DNA of 19,561 nt from Alphaproteobacteria bacterium (GCA_021296375.1 JAGWAQ010000011.1:12910-32470); one strand, 5' to 3'; positions 6,194 through 13,074 are shown, numbered from the stretch's first letter. Numbers and translations are program-made. Notes: generated by a model not told the origin, from the letters alone.

Positions 6194-7166
6194 TGACAGC
6201 GGCGATCCTGTGGGTGAGCTGTTGCTTGAGGTCGTCAGGATCTTTCCACAAAATGTGATTGTATTGCCGCGTGTCAAAATGCAGGGAATCCACGGCATCT
6301 TCCCGGCAGGTCCAGATCACGGGGATGTTCAGCCCGAAGGCAAAACCGGCCTCAAAATAGACGCCACCACGAACGATGAACTTCCGACATATTTTACTCT
6401 TCTCACAAGTGAAATCCGCCACAACAAAGCGTGACCGGCGAATTTCAGCGATAATTTCATCGCAAACCTTGTCGTTGTGTTCTTTGTGGTCGATACGGAA
6501 CGGATTAAACCCATTGCCCTTGATGGCAGGGGCAATGCCCTTTTTATAAGCGTCAAGCGTATCATCATGAAACCACATGGCGACAAACGCCTGTCTGGAA
6601 TCAATATTCGGGGCATCAAGAGCCTCAAGATACATCTGGCCTTTTGCTGTTAATTTTATGTTCCACAGGGGATAGGCGGAGTTCGGAAATGCTGTGGCAA
6701 TCAACCCTGTTTCTTCACAGTGCTGGACCAGTATCAACAATTCATCAAAATTGCCCACACTTGAGTGGGCAAGGATATTAAGAGGTTGAATTTTGTTGTG
6801 ATCACTACGTATATCAATTTCCTTTCCAAGCGGAGCTATCTCTTGCAGATAGCGCATTAAATTTTCAATGCGGGTTGACATGCTTGGGAGAGACATGGCT
6901 TTAGCTTGTTCAACAGCTTCAAGGGTTAAGACTGGGCAGGTTACACCAAGTCTCCTTTGCTGCACTAACCAGGTTGTGATTTTGACACGTTCAATATCAT
7001 CATACCTTGTTACTTCAGCCATCACTTCTTCAGTAATTTTATATTCTCCCCCTGCTCTAGGAGAATAACAGTGAAGCCCCTGGTGGGTCACTTGGACTTC
7101 ACTTTGTCCCAACAATAAGATGTCCGCCCATATCGGGCATTTATCAAATTTTTCTCTTCTGGTCAT
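6177..7166 (-). CDS. Accessory protein with nucleoside 2-deoxyribosyltransferase / TIR-like C-terminal domain
   Basis: The protein has 329 residues and I assign no precise name. Residues 1-45 hold scattered cysteines (CPIW, HCYSPRAGGEY) that look like a degenerate zinc-ribbon. Residues ~95-185 look like a winged helix (LLILVQHCEETGLI, then IKLTAKGQMYLEAL). Residues 190-325 match the Rossmann-like nucleoside deoxyribosyltransferase fold: RQAFVAMWF, ICDEI-like VCDEIIAEIRRSRFVVADFT, then GGVYFEAGFAFGLNIPVIWTCR and FDTRQYNHILW. Glu272 in YFEAGFA sits where the family has its catalytic Glu, and Asp251 is also conserved. An extra stretch of about eleven residues (254-264, CEKSKICRKFI) separates Asp251 from the Glu motif. 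Such domains occur in NAD- or nucleotide-degrading immune effectors, so a defence or stress role is an inference. ATG 7166 is chosen for GGAGG five bases upstream. The gene is visibly AT-richer than its neighbours. Confidence 0.75.
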   Translation of the reverse strand: MTRREKFDKCPIWADILLLGQSEVQVTHQGLHCYSPRAGGEYKITEEVMAEVTRYDDIERVKITTWLVQQRRLGVTCPVLTLEAVEQAKAMSLPSMSTRIENLMRYLQEIAPLGKEIDIRSDHNKIQPLNILAHSSVGNFDELLILVQHCEETGLIATAFPNSAYPLWNIKLTAKGQMYLEALDAPNIDSRQAFVAMWFHDDTLDAYKKGIAPAIKGNGFNPFRIDHKEHNDKVCDEIIAEIRRSRFVVADFTCEKSKICRKFIVRGGVYFEAGFAFGLNIPVIWTCREDAVDSLHFDTRQYNHILWKDPDDLKQQLTHRIAAVITPSG

Positions 7167-7213
7167 TGTATCCTCCATATTGAGTTAGGCCCGGAAAACA
7201 CAAATTCAGCACA

Positions 7214-7250
7214 ACAAAAAGGGGCAAGGTTCACATGGCCCCTGCCCCTT
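7214..7250 (-). terminator. Rho-independent terminator of metA
   Basis: On the minus strand AAGGGGCAGG pairs with CCTTGCCCCTT, with one bulged base, around a loop of about eleven bases. A run of five or six T follows (the A-run at 7214-7220 on the plus strand). It starts 28 bases after the metA stop and separates metA from the accessory gene, which must therefore have its own promoter or depend on read-through. Confidence 0.8.
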
Positions 7251-7277
7251 GGTGATTCAATCTATCCTTTTGGATGA

Positions 7278-8201
7278 TCAGCCCTTGCCCTCAAGCCTTG
7301 TCAGGTCAAACGGCGTCGCCTGATACAGATCATGCAGCCAGTTGCCCATGAACAGAAACGCGAACGGCCGCCAGGAATTGACCGGCGCCTTGGTGGGGTC
7401 ATTCCCGGGGAAATAGTTATGCGGCAGGGCGGTATCGAGCCCTTCGCCGGCGTCGCGGTGGTATTCCGCCGCCAGGGTATCGGCGTCATATTCCAGGTGA
7501 TTGAGGATAAAGATATCCCCCGTCGCCTGATCACGCACCATCCCCGGCCCGGCGATCGCGCTTTCCGCCAGCAGTTCAAGCCCGTTGGCGGCGGCGATAT
7601 CCTCGCGCGCGTTGTAGGTATAGCGCGAGATCGGCATCGGGAAATTATCGGTAAAGCCTTTCATCAGGCGTGAGGTGTTTTCCGTCACCTGATGGTCAAA
7701 CACGCCAAAGCGTTTTTCATCCAGCCCGTGTTTCGGCACATCATGCAGATGGTAGAGCAGCGCCTGCGCCCCCCAGCAAATCCCCAACCGCCGGAAGCAA
7801 TGGGTTTTCGACCAGTTGATGATCTCCGTCAATTCAGCCCAGTAATTGACATCAGCAAACGGCAGGGTTTCGACCGGCGCGCCGGTGACAATCAGGGCGT
7901 CGAAATAATCCCCCCGCACGTCATCAAGGTTGCGGTAATAGCGGCGCAGGTACCCCGGCTCGGTGTTCTTCGGGGTGTAGCTGGCGGTGGTCATCAAGGT
8001 CAGCTCGCCCTGAAGCGGCGTGTTGCGCAGCAGGCGCGCGAACTGGATTTCCGTTTCCTTCTTCTTCGGCATCAGGTTAAGCAGAAGAAGCTTTAACGGA
8101 CGGATGTCCTGTTTGATGGCGTCATCGCTGACAATCAGGTCAACGTTTTCATCTTCAAGGACAGCGCGTGCCGGAAGATCATGTTGGATTTTGATGGGCA
8201 T
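7278..8201 (-). CDS. metA: Homoserine O-acetyltransferase, MetA family
   Basis: The enzyme has 307 residues and acylates homoserine in the first committed step of methionine synthesis. Counting from ATG 8201 places Cys142 in GICWGAQALL, His235 and Glu237 in NHLEYD exactly at the catalytic numbers known for E. coli MetA, which supports this start over the GTG at 8210. Residue 111, in TGAPVETLPF, is Glu. In the family Glu at 111 is associated with acetyl-CoA use and Gly with succinyl-CoA, so acetyl-CoA is the predicted donor. NLMPKKKETEIQFARLL and SYTPKNTE are further family blocks. The protein is cytoplasmic. It lies 52 bases downstream of the COQ9-family gene on the same strand and ends before a clear terminator. 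No SAM riboswitch was recognised in the short upstream gap. Confidence 0.94.
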   Translation of the reverse strand: MPIKIQHDLPARAVLEDENVDLIVSDDAIKQDIRPLKLLLLNLMPKKKETEIQFARLLRNTPLQGELTLMTTASYTPKNTEPGYLRRYYRNLDDVRGDYFDALIVTGAPVETLPFADVNYWAELTEIINWSKTHCFRRLGICWGAQALLYHLHDVPKHGLDEKRFGVFDHQVTENTSRLMKGFTDNFPMPISRYTYNAREDIAAANGLELLAESAIAGPGMVRDQATGDIFILNHLEYDADTLAAEYHRDAGEGLDTALPHNYFPGNDPTKAPVNSWRPFAFLFMGNWLHDLYQATPFDLTRLEGKG

Positions 8202-8253
8202 GGTGGTCACGTCACCCCGTGGGGCGGATTAATGGGTCAAAACAAATGGCGAG

Positions 8254-8913
8254 TCAGCCGGGGCGGCGCATCGGCATTCGCCCCATTAATTTACCCGCCA
8301 TCTTCAGCCCCATTTCCGCGGCTTTTTTGGCAGGCGCGGTGACTTTCGGGATCATCGCGACTTCGCGCAGGCGGGCATCCAGAAACGCTTCGGTCCTGGC
8401 GCGGTCGGCGTTGGGGTTGGCGACCCAATACAGCAAGGTCGCGGAATAGACCCCCGCCAGGGTCGCCCGTTTGGTGTAGAAGGAGAAATCCACCGCGCGA
8501 TCCCCTGTCAACCGCCAGATGCGATCAATCGTGCGGTACAGGGTTTTTGCCGCCAGTTGCGCGTGTTGCGGGCGCGCCAGCAGTTTCAGCGCTTGCGCCA
8601 CGGCTTCGCGATGCGGCTCGGCGTTTTCAAGACGGCACAAGACAGCGGCACGGATAATCGCGCTGATTTTTTCAGGCCGAGGGTCAAGCGCATCCAGCGC
8701 CCGCGCCATCTGGCGGTCGGACAAATCGGTGTAAGCGTCAATGGCGTCGGCGTCATCAGCGATCAGGCGCATGGCGTCGGCTGTGTCCATTTTAATATCT
8801 TCAGCGGCGGCGTCGCGCGCCGCCATGGACCAGCCATCAAACGGCACATGGGCCAGCATCGCCTCAACCAGGGCGTCACGCTTCTCAAGATCTGCTGTGT
8901 TCGGGCTCGTCAT
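8254..8913 (-). CDS. COQ9 family protein (ubiquinone biosynthesis accessory)
   Basis: The protein has 219 residues with the COQ9 signature near the C-terminal third: DFSFYTKRATLAGVYSATLLYW, followed by FLDARLREVAMIPK. The N-terminal half (HVPFDGWSMAARDAAAED) has the family's TetR-like helical start. Eukaryotic COQ9 binds lipid and delivers ubiquinone precursors to the COQ7 hydroxylase; bacterial members are assumed to help ubiquinone synthesis (family knowledge, not proven here). It lacks a signal peptide, and the amphipathic C-terminal helix (KKAAEMGLKMAGKLMGRM) could contact the membrane. ATG 8913 is chosen because a GAGGTG sequence lies a few bases upstream; ATG 8931 would add six residues. 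It is divergent from rpsU and upstream of metA. Confidence 0.88.
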   Translation of the reverse strand: MTSPNTADLEKRDALVEAMLAHVPFDGWSMAARDAAAEDIKMDTADAMRLIADDADAIDAYTDLSDRQMARALDALDPRPEKISAIIRAAVLCRLENAEPHREAVAQALKLLARPQHAQLAAKTLYRTIDRIWRLTGDRAVDFSFYTKRATLAGVYSATLLYWVANPNADRARTEAFLDARLREVAMIPKVTAPAKKAAEMGLKMAGKLMGRMPMRRPG

Positions 8914-9054
8914 GGGGCCACCTCGTGTCATCCAGAATATCTTCGGCAGAATATCAGCGGGCGGCGGTGATCAGCCCCCGGGATATGCGCATGCCCTATA
9001 TATAGGTCGTTTTCCGAAAAATTTAAAGATCTAGTGCCGCATCGGATTAGGGTT

Positions 9055-9085
9055 TTGCCTTATGGGGGATTTGTGGTATAACCAC
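9055..9085 (+). promoter_or_regulatory. Candidate rpsU promoter with inverted repeat over the -10 box
   Basis: TTGCCT at 9055-9060, a 16-base spacer and TATAAC at 9077-9082 form a good sigma-70 type promoter for rpsU. GTGGT (9073-9077) and ACCAC (9081-9085) form a short inverted repeat centred on the -10 box, which could be an operator or chance. Transcription would start near 9089. Confidence 0.5.
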
Positions 9086-9096
9086 GACCTTCCAAC

Positions 9097-9127
9097 GGTT
9101 CAGTCGTGCCAAAGCGCAAGCTGAACC
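9097..9127 (+). promoter_or_regulatory. Leader hairpin upstream of rpsU
   Basis: GGTTCAG at 9097-9103 pairs perfectly with CTGAACC at 9121-9127, and the loop can close further by a GTGC/GCGC pairing with one wobble. No T-run follows, so it is not a terminator. It lies in the ~74-base untranslated leader between the candidate promoter and the GTG start, where autogenous control of a ribosomal protein could act (inference). Confidence 0.45.
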
Positions 9128-9162
9128 ACCAACTTATCCATCTTGAAAGGATGTGAAAGCCA

Positions 9163-9366
9163 GTGTTTGTTACCGTTCGGGATAACAATGTTGATCAAGC
9201 TCTTCGAGTGCTGAAGAAAAAAATGCAGCGCGAAGGGATGTTCCGTGAAATGAAAAACCGTCGTTCTTATGAAAAGCCATCTGAACGTCGCGCACGTGAA
9301 TCCGCTGAATCAACTCGCCGTGTGCGCAAGCTGATGCGCAAGCGCATGGAACGCGAAGGATTCTAG
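9163..9366 (+). CDS. rpsU: 30S ribosomal protein S21 (bS21)
   Basis: The protein has 67 residues, small, very basic and almost entirely helical. It shows the bS21 pattern: V-x-V-R-D-N-x-x-x-D-Q-A-L-R near the start, then LKKKMQREGMFREMK and a basic Arg/Lys tail. S21 sits on the 30S platform near the 3' end of 16S rRNA and helps initiation. Translation starts at GTG 9163 in the sequence seen; the family begins MFVxVRDNNVDQALR, which supports this unusual codon. The best ribosome binding site is GAAAGG about 12 bases upstream, with weaker TGAAAG nearer. The gene has its own promoter, leader hairpin and terminator and appears monocistronic. The GTG start and weak binding site would suit translational control. 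Confidence 0.96.
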   Translation: MFVTVRDNNVDQALRVLKKKMQREGMFREMKNRRSYEKPSERRARESAESTRRVRKLMRKRMEREGF

Positions 9367-9408
9367 ATCCTCTTCTCTGCCTTTTGGCTTGAAAAACTTA
9401 ACTGGGAT

Positions 9409-9433
9409 AAAGCCACCGCAAGGTGGCTTTTTC
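9409..9433 (+). terminator. Rho-independent terminator of rpsU
   Basis: AGCCACC at 9411-9417 pairs with GGTGGCT at 9422-9428 around a GCAA tetraloop, followed by five T. It begins about 45 bases after the rpsU stop and ends 30 bases before the acetyltransferase start, so the latter is either read through or has an unrecognised promoter. Confidence 0.92.
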
Positions 9434-9462
9434 TATGGAGACCCTTAAAGGAGACCCTCAAC

Positions 9463-9912
9463 ATGCCGCCAGTTTCTGTCCGCAGCTACCACCAGGATGA
9501 CCATGACGCGCTGGTGGCGCTCTATGCCCTTGCCTTTCCCGATGACTCGCCGTGGAACGCCCCCCGCCGCATGATCACCGATAAAATCGCCGCCCAGCCC
9601 GACGGCCTGCTGGTGGGGCTTGATGACGACGGCACCCTGATCGCCAGCGTCAAGGCCGGTTATGATGGCCATCGCGGCTGGATCAATTCCCTTGCCGTTC
9701 ATCCGCACCATCGCGGCAAGGGCCACGGCAAGGTGATGATGGATCACGCCCTTGCCCTGCTCAACAACATGGGGGCGGTCAAGGTCAACCTGCAGATCAG
9801 GGGCGGCAACACGTCGCTGAAAAAATATTACGAAAGCCTGGGGTTTGAAGAAGAGCCGCGCATTTCCATGGGCATCCTGACCGAAAAAGGCCGCGCCACC
9901 ATCAAAGAATAA
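9463..9912 (+). CDS. GNAT family N-acetyltransferase
   Basis: The protein has 149 residues and is a single-domain GNAT enzyme that uses acetyl-CoA; the acceptor substrate cannot be read from the sequence. The acetyl-CoA loop is HHRGKGHGK at residues 82-90 (pattern R/Q-x-x-G-x-G/A), preceded by strand INSLAVHP. NNMGAVKVNLQIRGGNTSLKKYYESLGF at ~115-142 matches motif B, with the usual N-x-x-x-x-x-x-Y-x-x-x-G-F ending. The N-terminal third resembles YpeA-type ribosomal or small-molecule acetyltransferases, but this is loose. The start is fixed by AAAGGAG nine to ten bases before ATG 9463. It follows rpsU after a terminator and converges on pntB with a shared terminator. A short direct repeat in front of it (GGAGACCCT twice) duplicates the Shine-Dalgarno region. 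Confidence 0.85.
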   Translation: MPPVSVRSYHQDDHDALVALYALAFPDDSPWNAPRRMITDKIAAQPDGLLVGLDDDGTLIASVKAGYDGHRGWINSLAVHPHHRGKGHGKVMMDHALALLNNMGAVKVNLQIRGGNTSLKKYYESLGFEEEPRISMGILTEKGRATIKE

Positions 9913-9936
9913 AGATGGGGAAATAAAACCTGGTCA

Positions 9937-9967
9937 ATAAAAAAGGCGGGGTCACCCCCGCCCTCTT
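9937..9967. terminator. Rho-independent terminator between GNAT gene and pntB (bidirectional)
   Basis: GGCGGGG at 9945-9951 pairs with CCCCGCC at 9956-9962. On the minus strand the stem is followed by six T and ends the pnt operon 24 bases after the pntB stop. On the plus strand the T-run is broken (CTCTTTT) but can still serve the GNAT gene. Confidence 0.9.
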
Positions 9968-9985
9968 TTAAGGTAATCGCTTGTG

Positions 9986-11389
9986 TTAGTGACCGCCCGA
10001 AATCGACTGGATGATCTCTTCGCACATTTTCTTCGCGTCACCGAACAACATCATGGTGTTGTCCTGGAAGAAGATCGGGTTATCGACCCCGGCGTAACCC
10101 GACGCCATTGACCGTTTGACGAACAGCACCGTGCCGGCTTTTTCAACATCCAGAATAGGCATGCCGTAAATCGGTGACGTCGGGTCGGTCTTGGCCGACG
10201 GGTTGGTGACGTCATTGGCCCCGATCACAAAGGCCACGTCAGTCTGGGCGAAATCACGGTTGATCTCTTCCAGCTCAAGCACCTCGTCATACGGCACATT
10301 GGCCTCCGCCAGGAGAACGTTCATATGCCCCGGCATCCGCCCCGCCACCGGGTGGATCGCGTACCGGACATCAACGCCTTCCGCTTTCAGCAGGTCCACC
10401 ATTTCGCGCAGGGCATGCTGGGCTTGCGCCACCGCCATGCCATAACCGGGGACAATAATCACCGACGACGCGTTGCCCATGATGAAACCGGCGTCATCAG
10501 CACTGCCTTGCTTGACGGTACGGTCACCGTGGTCAGCGCCGCCCGCTGGCCCGGCGTCATCGCCGCCAAAACCGCCCAGAATAACGCTGAAGAAGCTGCG
10601 GTTCATGCCCTTGCACATGATGTAGGACAAGATCGCCCCCGACGCGCCAACGAGCGAACCGGTAATGATCAGGAGCGGGTTGCCAAGGGTAAACCCGATC
10701 CCCGCCGCGGCCCAGCCTGAATAGGAATTCAGCATTGAAATCACCACCGGCATATCGGCCCCGCCAATAGGAATGATGATCAGAACACCGATCACCAGGG
10801 ACAGCACAAACAAGGCCCAGAAGGCGTTGTCGGAATTGCTCGCCATCAGCCAGACGATGATCACCACCAGCGCGACGCCAAGCGCGGCGTTCAGCATATG
10901 CTGGCCCGCGAACGTCACGGGCTTGCCGGAAATCAGCCCCTGCAATTTACCAAAAGCGATGATGGACCCGGTAAAAGTCACCGCGCCGATCGCCAGGCCA
11001 AGGGACATTTCGATCAGACTGCCGGCGGCGATTTCCCCGCGCAGACCAATGCCATAGGCTTCAGGATTATAGAACGCCGCCGCCGCCACCGCGCAAGCCG
11101 CAAGGCCGACGAGCGAATGGAACGCCGCCACCAGTTGCGGCAAGGCCGTCATCTGGATGCGCATGGCAATAAACGTGCCAATACCGCCGCCGATGACAAT
11201 CCCCGCGATGATCAGCGTGTAGCTGACCACCCCCGGCATCGCCAGGGTGGTGAGAATGGCAATCGCCATCCCGATCATGCCATAACGGTTGCCGGTACGG
11301 GCGGTTTCAGGTGACGACAGCCCCCTCAACGCCATGATGAACATGACGGCGGAAACAAGATACATATAAGACGAAAGGGTCGAGCTCAT
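9986..11389 (-). CDS. pntB: Proton-translocating NAD(P) transhydrogenase subunit beta
   Basis: The subunit has 467 residues. PntB supplies most of the membrane proton channel (domain II) and the NADP(H)-binding domain III; with PntAA and PntAB it drives NADH + NADP+ to NAD+ + NADPH using the proton gradient. Residues 1-260 are a series of hydrophobic helices with GGIGTFIAMR and AAFHSLVGLAA-like segments. Domain III begins after a polar linker near 285: PGYGMAVAQAQHALREM is the NADP-binding loop. It continues with YAIHPVAGRMPGHMNVLLAEA, GANDVTNPSA, and KRSMASGYAGVDNPIF, all canonical. Length is normal. The start ATG 11389 is three bases beyond the pntAB stop, with AAGGGGGA about nine bases upstream. 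It is the last gene of the operon. Confidence 0.97.
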   Translation of the reverse strand: MSSTLSSYMYLVSAVMFIMALRGLSSPETARTGNRYGMIGMAIAILTTLAMPGVVSYTLIIAGIVIGGGIGTFIAMRIQMTALPQLVAAFHSLVGLAACAVAAAAFYNPEAYGIGLRGEIAAGSLIEMSLGLAIGAVTFTGSIIAFGKLQGLISGKPVTFAGQHMLNAALGVALVVIIVWLMASNSDNAFWALFVLSLVIGVLIIIPIGGADMPVVISMLNSYSGWAAAGIGFTLGNPLLIITGSLVGASGAILSYIMCKGMNRSFFSVILGGFGGDDAGPAGGADHGDRTVKQGSADDAGFIMGNASSVIIVPGYGMAVAQAQHALREMVDLLKAEGVDVRYAIHPVAGRMPGHMNVLLAEANVPYDEVLELEEINRDFAQTDVAFVIGANDVTNPSAKTDPTSPIYGMPILDVEKAGTVLFVKRSMASGYAGVDNPIFFQDNTMMLFGDAKKMCEEIIQSISGGH

Positions 11390-11392
11390 GGG

Positions 11393-11806
11393 TTAGTCCC
11401 CCTTCCGCTTGAACATGGCCAGCATCCGCTGGGTGACGATAAACCCCGCAAAAATATTAACCGACGCCAGCACCACCGCATTAAAGCCCATCATCTGGGA
11501 AAAATTGCTTTCGGCTGGTCCCGCCGCGATCAACGCCCCGACGATAATCACCGAGGAGATCGCGTTGGTCACGCCCATCAAGGGCGAATGCAACGCTGGC
11601 GTCACCCGCCAGACCACATAATACCCGACGAAACACGCAAGGATCAGCACCGTGATGCCAAACAGAAGCGGGTCGACCCCGCTCGGGCCACCGGCCTGCT
11701 GGCTGGCGAATTTCACGGCATCAACCATGGATTGGCTGTCTTGTGCAAGTTCAGCTGCGCTCTGCGCCAGCATCTCTGCCTTTTCTTGAAGTTGATCGAG
11801 CGCCAT
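11393..11806 (-). CDS. pntAB: NAD(P) transhydrogenase subunit alpha, membrane part (PntAB, alpha-2)
   Basis: The subunit has 137 residues. It corresponds to the C-terminal membrane part of E. coli PntA, carried as a separate protein as in Rhodospirillum-type transhydrogenases. Three hydrophobic segments are visible at about 47-67 (LLFGITVLILACFVGYYVVW), 82-96 (ISSVIIVGALIAAG) and 107-127 (GFNAVVLASVNIFAGFIVTQ). The family phrase RVTPALHSPLMGVTNAISS lies between the first and second. The N-terminal ~45 residues are an acidic/polar helix (EKAEMLAQSAAELAQ) longer than the bare membrane core. A strong AGGAGG lies before ATG 11806, and the gap from the pntAA stop is two bases. The negative N-terminal helix could pair with the basic tail of PntAA (inference only). 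Confidence 0.95.
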   Translation of the reverse strand: MALDQLQEKAEMLAQSAAELAQDSQSMVDAVKFASQQAGGPSGVDPLLFGITVLILACFVGYYVVWRVTPALHSPLMGVTNAISSVIIVGALIAAGPAESNFSQMMGFNAVVLASVNIFAGFIVTQRMLAMFKRKGD

Positions 11807-11808
11807 GA

Positions 11809-13074
11809 TTACGCGCCTCCTGCTGTCTTGAGTTTTGCCTGAGATTTTGCCTGGGGTTTAGCGGCTTTTTTTGCGGCTTTTTTTGTCGCTTTCTTGGCCA
11901 CTTTCTTGGCCGCTTTTTTAGCCACTTTCTTGGCGGATGTCGTGGTGCTTTTTTTTGCGCTTTTGGCGGCCGCCGGTTTGGTCTTTTTAGGGAACAAACT
12001 CTCGGCAATGATCTCGTCTTCAAGGTCAAGCTTCAGCTTGCCCGCGTCAGCGTCCCACATATTGGTGATGAAATTGAGCAAGTTCTTGGCGTAAAGTGAC
12101 GACGCCACTTCCGGCAATCGCGCCTGAATATTGGTGTAGCCGATGATATGAACGCCATGTTTGGTGACAACCTTGCCCGCTTCGCTCAGGGGGCAGTTGC
12201 CGCCTTGCTCCACCGCAAGGTCAACAATCACCGCGCCATCTTTCATGGATTTGACCATGTCTTCTGTCACCAGCACTGGCGCCGCCCGGCCGGGGATCAA
12301 GGCTGTCGTGATGACGATGTCCTGATTGGCGATGGTATCGGCGATCAATTGCGCCTGTTTGGCCTGATAGGCTGCTGACATTTCCTTGGCGTAACCGCCT
12401 GATGTTTCCGCCGCCTTGAACTCGTCATCTTCGACGGCGACGAATTTTCCGCCCAGGGATTCCACCTGTTCCTTGGCGGCGGGGCGAACATCAGTGGCGG
12501 ACACCACCGCACCAAGACGGCGGGCGGTGGCAATCGCCTGCAGCCCCGCGACACCAGCCCCCATCACCAATGCTTTGGCGGGAGGAACGGTTCCGGCGGC
12601 GGTCATCATCATCGGGAAGGCGCGGCCATAAACAGCGGAAGCTTCCAGCACCGCGCGATAACCCGCAAGGTTGGATTGCGAGGACAACACGTCCATTGAT
12701 TGCGCGCGGGTGATGCGCGGCACCATCTCAAGCGCAAAACCCTGCACCCCTTGCTTGGTCAGAAGATCCGCCATGCCGTTGTCGCTATAGGGTTCCATCA
12801 GGGAAATCAGCGTCGCGCCTTTCGCCATTTTCTTGACTTCATCAGCGCTCGGCGGACGCACCTTGAAAACAATATCAGCCGCAAACGCATCAGCGGTTGA
12901 GACCACAGAAGCCCCGGCGCCTGTCATCGCGTCATCAGAAATTGACGCCGCCTCACCAGCGCCTTTTTCCACCATCACGTCAAAACCCATGGCGATGAGT
13001 TTTTTGATCGTCTCCGGAACAGCGGCAACGCGCGCTTCGTCGGGTCGGGTTTCTTTGGGTATGCCAATTTTCAT
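11809..13074 (-). CDS. pntAA: NAD(P) transhydrogenase subunit alpha-1 (PntAA) with a Lys/Ala-rich C-terminal tail
   Basis: The subunit has 421 residues. The first ~360 form the NAD(H)-binding domain I of transhydrogenase, related to alanine dehydrogenase. Visible blocks are MKIGIPKETRPDEARVA at the start, VPRITRAQSMDVLSSQSNLAGYRAV at 118-142, the Rossmann loop GAGVAGLQAIATARRLGA at 172-189, and DVRPAAKEQVESLGG. The series ends with DIVITTALIPGRAAP at 252-266 and VIVDLAVEQGGNC near 282-294. From residue 362 to the end is a low-complexity tail with 22 lysines in 60 residues, including six KK pairs exactly four residues apart (382-403). Stand-alone PntAA proteins usually end near 375-385, so the tail is extra. 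ATG 13074 is chosen as it gives the standard MKIGIPKE; GTG 13086 is the alternative. It follows the ABC1 gene by 51 bases. Confidence 0.95.
   Translation of the reverse strand: MKIGIPKETRPDEARVAAVPETIKKLIAMGFDVMVEKGAGEAASISDDAMTGAGASVVSTADAFAADIVFKVRPPSADEVKKMAKGATLISLMEPYSDNGMADLLTKQGVQGFALEMVPRITRAQSMDVLSSQSNLAGYRAVLEASAVYGRAFPMMMTAAGTVPPAKALVMGAGVAGLQAIATARRLGAVVSATDVRPAAKEQVESLGGKFVAVEDDEFKAAETSGGYAKEMSAAYQAKQAQLIADTIANQDIVITTALIPGRAAPVLVTEDMVKSMKDGAVIVDLAVEQGGNCPLSEAGKVVTKHGVHIIGYTNIQARLPEVASSLYAKNLLNFITNMWDADAGKLKLDLEDEIIAESLFPKKTKPAAAKSAKKSTTTSAKKVAKKAAKKVAKKATKKAAKKAAKPQAKSQAKLKTAGGA
11866..11931 (-). repeat. 12-base-period coding repeat (KKxx repeat in the PntAA tail)
   Basis: Six successive Lys-Lys-x-x units (x mostly Ala or Val) are encoded in PntAA residues 382-403. 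The codons vary (AAG/AAA, GCC/GCG/GCT/GTG), so the protein period of four is kept while the DNA is imperfect. This suggests selection for the amino acid pattern rather than very recent slippage. Confidence 0.85.

Noticed and set aside
8202..8253. Possible SAM-II type riboswitch before metA
   Set aside because: The gap to the COQ9 gene is only 52 bases and I could not find the conserved SAM-II pseudoknot sequences; a covariance-model scan would settle it.
8228..8290. Inverted repeat ATTAATGGG / CCCATTAAT around the COQ9 gene stop
   Set aside because: The arms are nine bases with a 45-base separation and a self-complementary ATTAAT core; there is no T-run, and chance is a sufficient explanation.
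11751..12029. A minus-strand frame coding for a very basic Arg/Pro/Lys protein
   Set aside because: It is the alternative frame of the lysine-rich PntAA tail; its composition follows from the AAG/GCC repeat and it has no start signal of its own.
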